Part shown: positions 24,160 to 35,265 of the stretch, piece by piece
How positions within the stretch are numbered: position 1 is the first letter of the stretch
How the letters are laid out: each line of letters opens with the position of its first letter
From: Tragulus kanchil
Lineage: Eukaryota; Chordata; Mammalia; Artiodactyla; Tragulidae
Direction: 5' to 3'
Assembly (NCBI GenBank): GCA_022376925.1
Contig: JAIOJX010000025.1
Location: 186,185,801 to 186,249,800, forward strand
DNA: 64,000 bases
Notes under the pieces: model-generated
The model's input: only the letters and a program-made list of their open reading frames with translations
What the model was told of the DNA's origin: nothing
Databases searched by the model: none
Made by a program: the position numbers and the translations under genes

Positions 24160-24272
24160 GCTACCAAGAGACGGCTGCAGGACATCACCAGCTCGATGGA
24201 CACGGGCTTGAGCCTGATGTGTTGCAATCCACGGCGTCACCAAGAGTTGGACGTGGCTTAGCAACCGAATGG
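24160..24272 (+). mobile_element. Bov-A / BovB tail fragment
   Basis: gacatcaccagctcgatgga, then gttgcaatccacggcgtcac and gagttggacgtggcttagca, match the tail shared by BovB and Bov-A elements. Short and diverged; lies within the L1 region. Confidence 0.65.
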
Positions 24273-24555
24273 CATCAACGACGCAAACGTGGCTTCTGAC
24301 GAAGAAAGGCACACAGCTCTCCAGGGCCGGGCAGAGCAGGGTCTGGCTGGGACTGGGGGGCTCTCCACAGGAACCCCTGAACCTCTGCCTCACACCGTAC
24401 ACAAAAATCAGTTTCCAATGGACGAAAGACCTAAAGGTGAAGGGACTACACAACTTTTAGAAGAAAACAGAAGACAGAATCTTTACGACAGAGCAGGGGG
24501 GAACGTTTCAATAGAACACAACAAAACACAGGCCGTAAAGGAAATACCAGCAACT

Positions 24556-24841
24556 CGGACTAAAGTTCGCACTGCCTCCTGAGGCCTCTCTGGGAACTGG
24601 AGAGCCGCCATTTCTGCCGCATCCTATTGGCCGAAGCTGACTTCACCTGCAGAGGGGGGACCTACAAAGTCACGACGAAGACGCAGAGAGACGCAGAGTG
24701 GGCTGGGGAGCTCGAGTCATTTGTGGGACTGGGGGTCTTCCACACCCAGCCCTGGCGGCCAAGGAGGCGCCGGAGCGAGGCAACGGGGAGAAGAGGAAGC
24801 GGGCGAAAGCCCGGGAGAGAGGGGCCCCGGGTGCTCAGGCT
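24556..24841. other. Single-copy DNA
   Basis: No feature recognised; purine-rich toward 24760-24830. Confidence 0.45.
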
Positions 24842-25027
24842 CAGAGGGGAAGCATCCACCTGCCACTGCAGGAGACCCAGGTTCGCTCCCTGGGTTGGGA
24901 AGATTCCTGGGAGAAGGAAATGCAGCCCACTCCAGTATTCTTGACTGGAAAATTCCAGGGACTGAAGAGCCTGGCAGGCTACAGTCCATGGGGTCACAAA
25001 GCTTTGATCACGACTGAGCAATGGAAC
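24842..25027 (+). mobile_element. Bov-tA SINE
   Basis: Head partly lost. ccacctgccactgcaggaga, gttcgctccctgggttggga, ccactccagtattcttgact and ggcaggctacagtccatggg are clear; ends atcacgactgagcaatgg. Confidence 0.9.
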
Positions 25028-26621
25028 ACGTATGTGTACGTTGGCTCCAGGAGGGCCGGTGAGGTGTCCACCTGACACCAGAGAAGAGGACAGGCTGGAC
25101 ACCCGGGCTGGACACGGACCACCGCGGCCCCAGTTTGGAAACCTGAGCTTGGAAGCCAAGGTCAAAAGGAGCCTCGGAGGAGCCCGTCTCGCGTCGGCCT
25201 GCAGAGCTGACCCACCCAAGAGCTCTGAGGACGGAGTGCTCATTAATCATTCCCTTCAACAGGGCCGCCGGGCGTGGGACGCAGCCAGCCCAGGTGTGGG
25301 GCTCAGCCCACCGTCCACAGAGCCCCACCTACACTGACGAGAGCCTGGAGGGGTGCAGGGGGCAGCAGGGGCCCTGGGGTGCAGGGCCTCTGGCTGCAAA
25401 CGTCCAAAGGGCTTTCCTTCCGGAAGCAGCCGCGGGGCGGGGGAACGTGCGCAGTGTGCATCCTGACTTCCGTAAGACTGTGCACGGGCCTCAGAGGTCA
25501 CTGGGGGCTGCAGAGAATCCGATGGCCCCAGAGACGTGTTCCTGCAGCATCCACGGTGGCTCCGTCTGGTCACCCAGACCAGGAACGCAGATGTCACTCC
25601 TGCCCACCCGCCCGCCCGCCAGGCCTCGGGCCTTCCAGAACCACCTGGCCCCCCTCGCCCACCTGCTCCCCGAGGTGGCCGCCTGCGGTGACCACCACGC
25701 AGGCCCCTGGCGCCTGGAGGACCTCCTCGCTGCTCACCTGCTCCAGACTGGCGCCGGCCGTGCCCCACCTGCTGCCAGGGTGCTGCCCGCCAGGGTCGAC
25801 GCTCCTCCCTCCACTGCACAGATCCCTGCCCGCGTCCCCACGGCCTGCTGCACGAGGTCCCCTTCCCGAACCAGGCACTCGAGGCCCACCCCTAGACCCA
25901 CCTCTGCCATGTGCCCTGGCCCGAGGGTCCCCGAGGGCCCCACCAGCTTGGCATTCCTTGTGCCCATTGCTCCCGGGACCTTGTCCCTCTAGCAAGTTCC
26001 AGCGGACCTTCAAGAATCTCTGAGTGAGAGCACCTCTAGAAAGCCTCCCGGGAGCTGCCAGGCGCAGCTGACCCCCGACCCCTGCTGCAGCCGGCAGCAA
26101 CGGGCCCCGCTCGGCAGGGAGCGACTCCCCGGCTCTTTGGGGACAGGACTGGCGCCCACGTAACTCCCACAGCCCCAGCGCCCAGAGCACGAGGATGGCT
26201 GAGAAGCTCCCCGGCGGGGCTCTGGTGAGAGCTGGCGGAGGGAGGGCTGGCCCCACCCTGGCTCAGTTCGGACCTGACCACCTGCGAGAGGCCAGGCTAT
26301 GCAGGGCCTTCAGCCCGGGAAGGGCGCGCTTCCCAAATGGAAAACTCCAGGGGTGCCAGCTGCTCTCCCCGGGGCCCTGTGGCCTCCGTGAGCTATTCTG
26401 AGCCCCATGGGAGGGGACACATCTGCTGGGGGCCACTGAGACCTGGACACGGCTCTCAGGACACGGAGAAGCTGGGCAGGCTGGCGGGGAGCAGGTGTTC
26501 TCTCTGTCAAAGACCCCGGCAGAGGCAAGGCACCGAGCCACGCACGGGAGTCCACCCGTCATGGCCAGGGATGGTCCCCAAGGGCCCCAGCCCAGCGCTC
26601 TTTCCCCAGCCTCTGGTTTAA
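25028..26621. other. GC-rich single-copy DNA
   Basis: No repeat or exon recognised. Long C-rich open frames on both strands (for example 249 codons + and 220 codons -) overlap and have no domain. Confidence 0.5.
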
Positions 26622-26880
26622 ATGAAAGTGAAAGTCACACAGTCGTGTCTGACTCTTTGCAACCCGCTGAACTATAGCCCGCCAGGCCCCTCTGTCCATG
26701 GAATTCTCCCGGCAAGAATTCTGGCATGGGTTGCCATGCCCTGCTCTAGGGAATCTTCCTGAAGAAGACATTCTGGGTGGTCTATTCCTTCTGCAGGGGG
26801 TCTTTCCAACCCAGGAATCGAACCGGGGTCTCCTGTGCTGCAGGCAGGTTCTTTACCAGCTGAGCCACCGGGGAAGTCAA
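26622..26880 (-). mobile_element. Bov-tA SINE
   Basis: Complement of a full Bov-tA: aaagtcacacagtcgtgtct, ctctttgcaacccgctgaac, ggaattctcccggcaagaat, aggaatcgaaccggggtctc, ggttctttaccagctgagcc. A short extra stretch around 26765-26800 enlarges it. Confidence 0.92.
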
Positions 26881-27599
26881 ATCAGAGGCACATGGAACAG
26901 GGCCCCACGTCCCCTTGGCGTGCCTCCTTCCACCGCTTCCCGCCCCGCCGTTTCTGTCTCTGCCCGCAGAGCGGACGCCCAGGGCGCTGCCTCCCCGACC
27001 GCGGGAGGACACCGCGGCCGGACAGGCAGGCAGGGGGGTGAACCCTGACCCCGTTCTCTCCGAGAGCCGTGGCACTGGGAGATGAGCGTCTGGGGTAGAG
27101 AAAGGGCCCAGGAAGCAAGCTGAGCAAAGACGCGCTGTCTTGGGCGTGGACGTCGAGGAGAAGGACGACCTCCTCCGGCTCCCTGCAGATCACCGCCTTC
27201 CCCAGCAGGCACCGGGGGGCCATTCCTGCTCCGCCATCCCATCCTGAAGGCCAGCGCTGGGCCTGCAGGTACGGTGCTGCCCGAGGCCGGGACCGAGGCC
27301 ACGGGTCCTGGGAGCTTCTGCTCCGCCTTGCCTGCCCCTCGGCTGCGGGGTCGGGGGGGTGGGGAGGCCGACCCCCGCCCTCCCAGAGGGCTGAGGTGCT
27401 GCTCTAGCCGCACCCCGTCACGTGACCCCGTTGCCACCCCCTGGCCTGCCCGCCCGGCTGAGCTCTCCTGGGGCCGCCGTGGGCGTCTAGACCCCTCCTC
27501 TGCGGAGCCGGGGCTGAGGAGCTGGGCACACGCTGCCCAGCGCACCCTGTTTTCCTTACCCGTCTGTCTTGTCTGGGACGCCCTTAAACCCAGCTTACA
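26881..27599. other. GC-rich single-copy DNA
   Basis: Nothing recognised. CpG is moderately frequent at 26930-27020 and 27270-27540. Confidence 0.5.
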
Positions 27600-27920
27600 G
27601 TTAGAGAAACGCGATCAGAAAATTAGCTGATGTGTGAGGCCTGGGTCTCAGGACAGCTACGAGAGGCAGGACTTGTGCACACTGATTAGCCCACTCAGCC
27701 TGCCGCGAGGTTAAGCGGAAGACCGCCCGGATTAATCCAGATTGACAATTACGACCATTTTTTCTCTGGCATTGCGGGTTCTCTCGTGGCTCCCTGCCGG
27801 GAAGGTATTGTGTTCCGAGACGAAAATACTTCTCATTTTTTTACAATTTCCGTTTAAAAAGTTCCAAATGTTCAGCCATATGATGTGAAACTGAACTTCA
27901 AGAAAATCCTACGGGGGTTT
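27600..27920. promoter_or_regulatory. Candidate conserved non-coding element
   Basis: AT-rich, non-repetitive block with homeodomain-like sites (aaaattagctgatg, ggattaatccagattgac, ctgattagcccac) and long T/A stretches (27755-27870). The palindromic ggattaatcc is a typical paired/bicoid-class (TAATCC) site. Function is inference. Confidence 0.42.
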
Positions 27921-28224
27921 TGACGGTGGAGAAAGCGTGGGGGTCTGCTCCCCTGACCCCCAGCCGACAGAGGATACGGTTTCAGCCTTTCTTCTCTGCT
28001 CACCCCCACCACCCGAAGGAGACAAGCAAGCCGGATCCTCGCGAAAGACGGGAGCCTTGGGGGGGTGGGGGCTGGGGGTGGAATCCACCAAGATGCTCCC
28101 GCCTTGGAAACCAGCCCCAACGTGTGGGGGTTTCCAGGGCCAAGCCCTGCCATCGGGGAGCAAGGAGACTGGGGTTCCAAGCTCAGCCTCTGCTCGCCTC
28201 GGTTTCCTTGGCCCAATCTAGCTC

Positions 28225-28395
28225 CGAACAGCGTCATGCTGGGCTGTCTTCCAAAAGCATAATTAACTCATTTAATTCCCTTGAAATCTCATAAGGCAAA
28301 GGTTCTTATTTCCACTTTGCAGATGGGTAAGCCGAGGGCTTAACAACAACTTGTTCGGGGCCCAAACAAGCCAGTCAGGTCTGAATTCAACTCTG
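28225..28395 (-). mobile_element. MIR fragment
   Basis: tttaattcccttgaaatctcataaggc, then ccactttgcagatgggtaag and caagccagtcaggtctgaat, follow the complement of MIR including its 3' end. Confidence 0.72.
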
Positions 28396-28724
28396 AGGCG
28401 TGGTTCCAGTGCCTTGACGGGCCAGGCGCGGGCAGGTGTCAGAGGTCGCTGCAGACGTCCGCAGCCCCAGCTGCCTGTCTCTGGAACTAAGCCACCTGAA
28501 TTCCAAAGAGAGGAGGAAAAGCTGGGCAGCCGGGGGCCAGCCAGGGCCTTGGAGGGTCAGCCGCCCGTCCTGGTGGGCCCACCCTCTGGGCGCCTCCGGG
28601 ACACGCCTGGTGAGGTCTCCTCCGCATGTCCAGCCCCTGGCCCAGCACCGGGCACGGAGGGATTGTCCACCTGGCTAGAATCCGGGTCTTACGGAATCAC
28701 AGTGACCTGTAGAGATGTCCAGAT
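28396..28724. other. GC-rich single-copy DNA
   Basis: No feature recognised. Confidence 0.45.
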
Positions 28725-29292
28725 GGTGGTCCGTAAAGTCACTGCAGATGGAGACTGCAGCCGCGAAATTCAAAAACATCTGCTCCTTGGGAGAAGAGCC
28801 ACGGCAAACCTGGACAGCGCATTCCAAACCAGAGACCTCGCTTTGCCAGCAGAGGTGCACACGGTCGAAGCTCTGGTATTTGCAGTGGTCGTGGACGGAT
28901 GTGAGAGGCAGACCGTGAAGAAGGCTGAGCAGCAACGAAAGGATGCTCTTGAACTGCGGTGCCGAGGAAGACGCCTGAGAGTCCCTTGGACGGCGAGATC
29001 AAACTCGCGAGTCCTCAAGGAAATCAACCCGGACTCTTCGCTGGAAGGGCTGGGGCTGACACTGAAGCTGCAGCCCTTGGCCACCTGACGCGAAGAGCCG
29101 ACTCGTTGGAAAGGACTTGACGCTGGAAAGACGGAGCGCGGGAGGAGACGGGGCGACGGAGGACGAGACGGCTGGGTGGCATCACTGAGCCAACGGACGT
29201 GCGTTTGAGCAGGCTCTGGGAGATGGCGGAGGACGGGGACGGCTGGCGGGCTGCCGTCCATGGGGCCGCAGGGCCTGAGTACCAGCAGTAAC
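28725..29292 (+). mobile_element. BovB LINE 3' fragment
   Basis: Relic of the C-terminal part of BovB reverse transcriptase plus its 3' end. Recognisable blocks: gtaaagtcactgcagatgga, gtggtcgtggacggatgtga, gagagtcccttggacggcga, cgaagagccgactcgttgga and ggctgccgtccatggggccg. Stops and frame changes are present (an early frame ends at 29088). About 570 bases survive; it is dead. Confidence 0.88.
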
Positions 29293-30929
29293 GAAGGTGC
29301 GTGTGCGTATTGTCAGGTCTTTTAAGTGGGCCGGACAAGGCACCCACGGCTACAAACCGTGCAGAGAGGGTCGACGGGACGCGGATCTAGCAGGTAACGC
29401 AGGGACTGGGGAGAGACCCAGCAAGCTCACCAGCTGCGACGCCTTATCAAGTATTTCAGGCTGACCCGTGCTGGAGCGTGTCCATGCGTGTCAGGAAGTG
29501 TGCCTGGCTCAGAGGAGCGCTCCGTGTCTGCTGAGTGCACGGACGAAGGCTCCCTCGTGCCTTCACCCCTAGGACCTCCGGGTCCGCAGGGCGCCCCCGG
29601 CCCCCTGGCCAGCCTCTAAGGTCCCCAGGGCCCGGCACCTCCACGCGTCACCTGGGCCTCTGTGCTTCCGTCTGTGGGCAGTGCTGGAGAATGCAAAGGG
29701 GCAGGAAGTGACGGCAGCACGGAGCCCCTCGGGCAGGCGCCCGAGGACACCCGGCTGAGTCCGCAGGGCTGCGGGAGCGCCCCCCGGCCGGGCGCGGCCT
29801 TGGCTGCCCCTCCCAGGCAGCGGCCAGGCTGGGGGCCCTTGCCCGAGACGCCTCCCTCTGGAAGCGGGAGCTGGGGGCCCAGCACGGCACAGGGAAGGCA
29901 GGGAGACTCGGGGAAGTCCGAGGACCGCCTGCAGGGACGGAGGCAGTGCCCGCACCCCAGCCGGGACCCCAGAGCTCAGACGGGCCTCCGTCGCCGCGGC
30001 GTGGCGCGGGCACTCTGACGGCCCGTGGCTGGGTTTCCTCGTGGCTCCTCCTCCCCCGGGCTTGCCCTGAAGGATCGCGCCCGTGGTGCCCCCACAGGCA
30101 CGAGCCGCCCCTCGGTAAGACTCTCACAGGGCACCCCAGTCCCCAGCGCCCCGCGAGTCAGGGCAGAACCGTCTCGGCTTTCACACCAGCCCGAGCCCCG
30201 GGGACGCGGCTTCTCTGCTCCCACCAGGGCTCGGGTCACCACTCGGCGGATCACTCGGGCTGAAGCCAGAATATCCCCCTGAATGTCCCACTAATTCAGA
30301 CCAGGCCTGAGCTGCGGCGCGCTGCCCGGGGAGCCCCGCGGAGGCCGGGATGCGATGCATCAAACGAGAGCCCCGAACAGACAACTGGAATTCTAGACTC
30401 TCTGGGGTGGAAAGGTCTGAAAAGGCTTCCTATCCAGCCGTCCCGCCCCCGCACCGTCCAGGGCTCGCCGTCCACACCAGCAGTGTCCGGGGCTCGGAGC
30501 GCCCCCCGTGTTGGAGAACACCTAGCACCGACCCTCAGCCTCTTGCACGCCCCCAGGGACGGAGAGCTCACCACAGCACAGAGCACCCCGCTTCCACCGT
30601 CAGCGTGTGAGACACCCCCTTGCCGTCCTCGCCTGGCCCTCGGTGTGCCCCGCCCCCCCGCCCAGCCACAGTGCAGCCAGGTCCCAAAGCCCTGAGGTGA
30701 CAAGACCCGGCTGCTAATGTGGCCTCGCGCTGCACCCTGGGGCACCCCAGGCATGGTCTAATCACCCTCAACCTCTGAGTAACTTGGGTACCTATAAATG
30801 GCCCCTCAGTGGGCCACACGCCTGACCCGACCGTGACCCTGGCCCAGCGACGGCACGCGGCGCGTGGAGGTGCTCTCAGAAACGCCCCTGCCGGGGGCTG
30901 GCGCTCTAGCCCCGGGGGCTGGGCTGAGC
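29293..30929. other. GC-rich single-copy DNA
   Basis: No repeat or exon recognised. A short less GC-rich patch at 30280-30440 could be a decayed element. Confidence 0.5.
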
Positions 30930-31045
30930 CCCACGACCGACCTGGCGTGAGGACTGTTCCCCCGGAGAGGAAACCGGGGCTCGGAGGCAGACAGAGATCT
31001 GCCCCAGGCCACACAGCCGCGGGTGACAGACCCACGTCGGCCAGC
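30930..31045 (-). mobile_element. MIR fragment
   Basis: ggagaggaaaccggggctcg, then gccccaggccacacagccgc, match the complement of the MIR core. Confidence 0.7.
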
Positions 31046-31613
31046 TCTTGATGGAAGGGTGGGCTGAGCTGTGTTCCCTCTGTAGCAGTGGCCCGGTGCC
31101 CCCGCCGCCCACTGCCAGCCGCCGTGCCCCTCTGCCCGGGCACTCTCTCACGCCGCCCCATCTTCTCTGCCCACCAGAAGTGCTAGGGGACCCATCGCCG
31201 CCCCGGCCTCACGGCGCCCCCAGCAGCCCTCTAGCCAGCCAGCCTCGGCGGGTCATCAGCCCGGCCGCCCGCTCAGGGGCCCGCCTGATGGCCTCGTGCG
31301 TACCAGTTGCTCCCCCAACACTTCCGGGACCCCGGCCCAGGAAGGACTTGTCCGCAGTCTCTGTCTCTGAGACCCTGAACCAAGACGCCAAGGCCTGAGA
31401 GGGAAGACTCGAAGGCACCCTACCAGGCGCGCCCGTCGTCTGAACCTCGTGTGCTGCTTCTGCTGGCTTTCTGTGAGTCCGTCCTCCGGATCGCCGGGTC
31501 GAAGCTCCGGGGGCTCGCCCGGCTTCCGGAAGTGAAAAGGACTCTGTCAAGAAGAAGAAGTCTGGGCTGAAAGTGACAGGGGGGTGGTGGGGGTCCTCAA
31601 GTTCACCTTAGAG
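31046..31613. other. GC-rich single-copy DNA
   Basis: Nothing recognised. Confidence 0.45.
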
Positions 31614-33848
31614 GTAGCACTGGGACTTCGTGGCGGGCCAGTGTTGGGAATCCACCTGCCACAGCGGAGGACAGCAGCTCAGCTCCTGGTCGGGGAAGAT
31701 GCCAGGTGCCCAGGGCCACTGAGGGCGACGCAGTCCGGGCACCGCAGCTACTGAGCCTGCGCGCTGGAGCCCGTGCCCCGAGGCGGAGGAGGCCGCCACG
31801 GTGAGGACCCAGCGCAGCCCAGCGCTGATGCATGACTTATTTTTAAAAAGTGACAATGGAGCGAAGCCCTCGGTGTCAGCACCGGTGGCTCGGCGTGCCC
31901 GCGTCACGCCCGGACGCGCCCTGTTCGGGGCTCTCCCAACAGGGACGAGTCCGCCGCGGGCTGGGGCGGGGCCCGGCTTCCAGCAGCTCCGGGACCCGGC
32001 CTCGGAGACTGGACGGGAGCCCCGTGGGGCCACGTGGACGCACGTGCCACGGAGGTGCGCAGGGGGTCACCCGGACGCCAGGCCCTGCTCAGCCGGCGCC
32101 CGCAGGGACCGCCACAGGCCACCGGCCCTTCCCGAGGCGCAAGCTCCTTCTACATCGCCACGAGGATGAGACGAGCCTCTCGGCATCTGGCGTCTAAACT
32201 GGGAGAGGACCCAAGGGAGCCCAGAGGAGCGCACGGGCGAGTGAGGCCGATGAGGGTGGGCTGGAAGCCTCTGGGCCCCCCGGAGCGGCCCGTCTGCAGA
32301 GAGGGGCCGGAGCGGGGCAGCGCCGCGCCCCTGGACCTCGAGCAGCGGACGGCGCTGACGGGCGGGGAGCCGCGGTCCCGCTGTCATGCATCGGCTTCCC
32401 GCGGGCGCCCTCGCCGGCTCCCCTCCGAAGCACCTACTACGCGCCGGGCACGGTGCCCGCCGCGCAGCCACGCTCCCTCAGCTGACACTTCCCTGGGAGC
32501 ACCTGCCAGAAGGGATTAAGAAGTTGCTGGGGAAGGCCTGGCTTTGTTTGGGAACTTTCCCCCAGCTGAGAAGGAGAGGCCGGCGGAGGAAAGAATGACC
32601 AATTATGCGCTGGGCTGTCTTCAGATGAAAGGCCCTTTCTGTGCCGCGGCCCCGTCTCCTGTTTGGGCTGTCAGCAGTAATTTGGCGTGGAATGTTGCTC
32701 GGCCTGACCTGTTTTTTCAAGACGGTAACCTATATTGTGTAGCACTGGGACCCAGGGGCCACCTGCCACAGCGGAGGACAGCAGCTCAGCTCCTGGTCGG
32801 GGAAGATGCCAGGTGCCCAGGGCCACTGAGGGCGACGCAGTCCGGGCACCGCAGCTACTGAGCCTGCGCGCTGGAGCCCGTGCCCCGAGGCGGAGGAGGC
32901 CGCCACGGTGAGGACCCAGCGCAGCCCAGCGCTGATGCATGACTTATTTTTAAAAAGTGACAATGGAGCGAAGCCCTCGGTGTCAGCACCGGTGGCTCGG
33001 CGTGCCCGCGTCACGCCCGGACGCGCCCTGTTCGGGGCTCTCCCAACAGGGACGAGTCCGCCGCGGGCTGGGGCGGGGCCCGGCTTCCAGCAGCTCCGGG
33101 ACCCGGCCTCGGAGACTGGACGGGAGCCCCGTGGGGCCACGTGGACGCACGTGCCACGGAGGTGCGCAGGGGGTCACCCGGACGCCAGGCCCTGCTCAGC
33201 CGGCGCCCGCAGGGACCGCCACAGGCCACCGGCCCTTCCCGAGGCGCAAGCTCCTTCTACATCGCCACGAGGATGAGACGAGCCTCTCGGCATCTGGCGT
33301 CTAAACTGGGAGAGGACCCAAGGGAGCCCAGAGGAGCGCACGGGCGAGTGAGGCCGATGAGGGTGGGCTGGAAGCCTCTGGGCCCCCCGGAGCGGCCCGT
33401 CTGCAGAGAGGGGCCGGAGCGGGGCAGCGCCGCGCCCCTGGACCTCGAGCAGCGGACGGCGCTGACGGGCGGGGAGCCGCGGTCCCGCTGTCATGCATCG
33501 GCTTCCCGCGGGCGCCCTCGCCGGCTCCCCTCCGAAGCACCTACTACGCGCCGGGCACGGTGCCCGCCGCGCAGCCACGCTCCCTCAGCTGACACTTCCC
33601 TGGGAGCACCTGCCAGAAGGGATTAAGAAGTTGCTGGGGAAGGCCTGGCTTTGTTTGGGAACTTTCCCCCAGCTGAGAAGGAGAGGCCGGCGGAGGAAAG
33701 AATGACCAATTATGCGCTGGGCTGTCTTCAGATGAAAGGCCCTTTCTGTGCCGCGGCCCCGTCTCCTGTTTGGGCTGTCAGCAGTAATTTGGCGTGGAAT
33801 GTTGCTCGGCCTGACCTGTTTTTTCAAGACGGTAACCTATATTGTGTA
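31614..33848. repeat. Direct duplication 5 (two ~1.11-1.13-kb copies)
   Basis: Copy A 31614-32738 and copy B 32739-33848. The copies start with the same gtagcactgggac, then B lacks 18 bases present in A (around 31627-31650); from there they align with offset 1107 and look identical. The only structural difference is next to the junction. The unit holds a decayed CHR SINE and the 5' part of an AT-rich candidate element. Confidence 0.95.
31618..31840 (+). mobile_element. Decayed CHR-type SINE
   Basis: gacttcgtggcgggccagtg, gaatccacctgccacagcgg, cagctactgagcctgcgcgc and gtgaggacccagcgcagccc preserve the CHR-2 order. Copy B at about 32743-32947 has lost part of the head. Confidence 0.75.
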
Positions 33849-34330
33849 TCATCTCTGCCCAAGAGATAATCAGCCAGCACCCTCCCTCACACGGTCCCCG
33901 CCGGTTGAACTTCAACTTCTAAAACCAGGAAAATTGATTGGAAAAAATTGCAGGGAAATCTCCCACTAATGATATTTTGAGTCCGGGAGCAGGGGGGTGG
34001 CCAGGGGAATTAAAGTGGCTTTAATCTGATTCTCCCAACATGGATTTCAGTGCTGAATGGTCAATTGTTACTAAATTCTAATTGGTTCTGGGTCACTCCC
34101 TTTGAAATACTGGCTGCGTTCTGTTCATTTTTTCAATTAAATCTTAACAATTCACATCTGACAAAACTCAAAAATCTTGTCAAAAATTGTTCCGATTTGT
34201 GTAGCGAGAATGTGCAAGAAGCACGGTGGAGCCGGGACCAGAGGACACTTCCACACCGAGGAACAATTTAAGGGCTAATTACAAGAACGCTGATTTTATT
34301 GTTTCCAGACTCACCTCCTTCTACAGCACA
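33587..34330. promoter_or_regulatory. Large AT-rich candidate conserved element
   Basis: About 740 bases of low-GC non-repeat sequence in GC-rich DNA, the most enhancer-like stretch of the window. Motifs: gaccaattatgcgctgg, cagcagtaatttggcg, aattgattggaaaaaatt, gagataatcagccagc, ggaattaaagtggctttaat, gtcaattgttactaaattct, gggctaattacaagaacgc, gattttattgtttcc. Its first ~260 bases are repeated upstream (32480-32740) by duplication 5. Conservation not tested. Confidence 0.48.
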
Positions 34331-34639
34331 GAACGCGTCTTTCTCATCAACTCACCGAAAAAAATAGTTCGGAGGAAACCGTAAAAGGCCACAAATGCCT
34401 GTGCCTACGTGATGATGGTTCTCTGGATATAGAAATTCAAGCCCTTTTCGCATTTCATCTCTCGTCGTGAGAAAGGTTTTCTCGGATTTCCCAAGGTAGC
34501 ACGGCCGTCGGCTCGGTGTAGAAACACAAGGGCTCGTAGCAAGCAGCGGACTCAGGTCCAACGCTGGCTCGGCTCTGCTGAAAAGCTCGGGGAAAATTTT
34601 CCACAGAAGAGCTCTCCGCTCCCGGCCTCCGTTTCCTCA
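34331..34639. other. Mixed-composition single-copy DNA
   Basis: No repeat recognised. It may be a continuation of the preceding conserved-like block (for example gtgatgatggttctctggat). Confidence 0.4.
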
Positions 34640-34845
34640 CGCTTCCCAGGTGGCGCAGTGGTAAAGAGTCTGCCTGCCAAGGCAAGAGATGCAGCAGACG
34701 GGGGTTCGATCCCCGGGTCGGGAAGATCCCCTGGAGGAGGACACGGCAGTCAACACGGCATTCCCGCCTGGAGAGGCCCGTGGACAGAGGAGTTGGCAGC
34801 CTACAGTCCGTGGGTGACGCAGAGCTGAAGACGCCTGAGCGTCCC
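34640..34845 (+). mobile_element. Bov-tA SINE
   Basis: cgcttcccaggtggcgcagt head, gtctgcctgccaaggcaaga, box-B gggttcgatccccgggtcgg, cctggagaggcccgtggaca, end gctgaagacgcctgagcg. Confidence 0.92.
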
Positions 34846-34983
34846 AGAGTGGGAACAGCGTTTTCTAGTTTGTGGTCAGGGTGAGCGTCCCTGACACGGG
34901 GGAGGTGCCACAAAACCAGAGGCCGCCCTCCTTGTCGTTCGACGTGCCCAGTTCTCCCAGCTTAGTCCGAGTCCCGCTTTTCA

Positions 34984-35075
34984 TACCGAGAGACGGAAGA
35001 CCAGAGAGGATCAACAACTTTCCCAAAGTCACACAGCCAATTTGGGAGCCAGCAAAAGAAGTCAGAGGTTCTGTC
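34984..35075 (-). mobile_element. MIR fragment
   Basis: gaggatcaacaactttccca, then aagtcacacagccaatttgg, is the complement of the MIR core. Confidence 0.78.
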
Positions 35076-35134
35076 AGGGTTGCTCCTAGAGGGCAGCATT
35101 CTGGAATGTGTGTGCAGCTGTCTGGAACCCACAG

Positions 35135-35265
35135 CTGAATGCGACTCCTCGCTCTCCACGTGAGGGCCCTGCTCAGGAGCGGACCAAGAATGCAGAGTCT
35201 CAGGCCCCACCCCAGGCCCCTTGAATCAGAACCTGCATTTTAACAAGATCCCAGCTGGTTCCAGA
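35135..35265. mobile_element. MER5A-like hAT MITE fragment
   Basis: gcagagtctcaggccccacc, then gaatcagaacctgcatttta and acaagatcccagctggttcc, closely follow MER5A. Non-autonomous and ancient. Confidence 0.78.

Larger units (their letters stand above)
18430..24555 (+). mobile_element. Old L1 ORF2 relic, broken into colinear pieces
   Basis: AT-rich segments match L1 ORF2 in order: about 18440-18510 (ctctgaccacagtgcagttt), 19125-19300 (agaaaagatcaacaagagcc), 20465-20640 (tcagctttgtgccaatccat, continued only in copy B), 21480-21776 (gcaaatcaaatctagcaatg), 23585-24110 (gaggcagggatgtcctcctc, a degenerate RT block) and 24385-24555 (ccgtacacaaaaatcagttt). They are separated by SINE insertions and by duplications 3 and 4. 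Frames are destroyed. This looks like one ancient insertion; assignment by eye, so family is not named. Confidence 0.6.
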
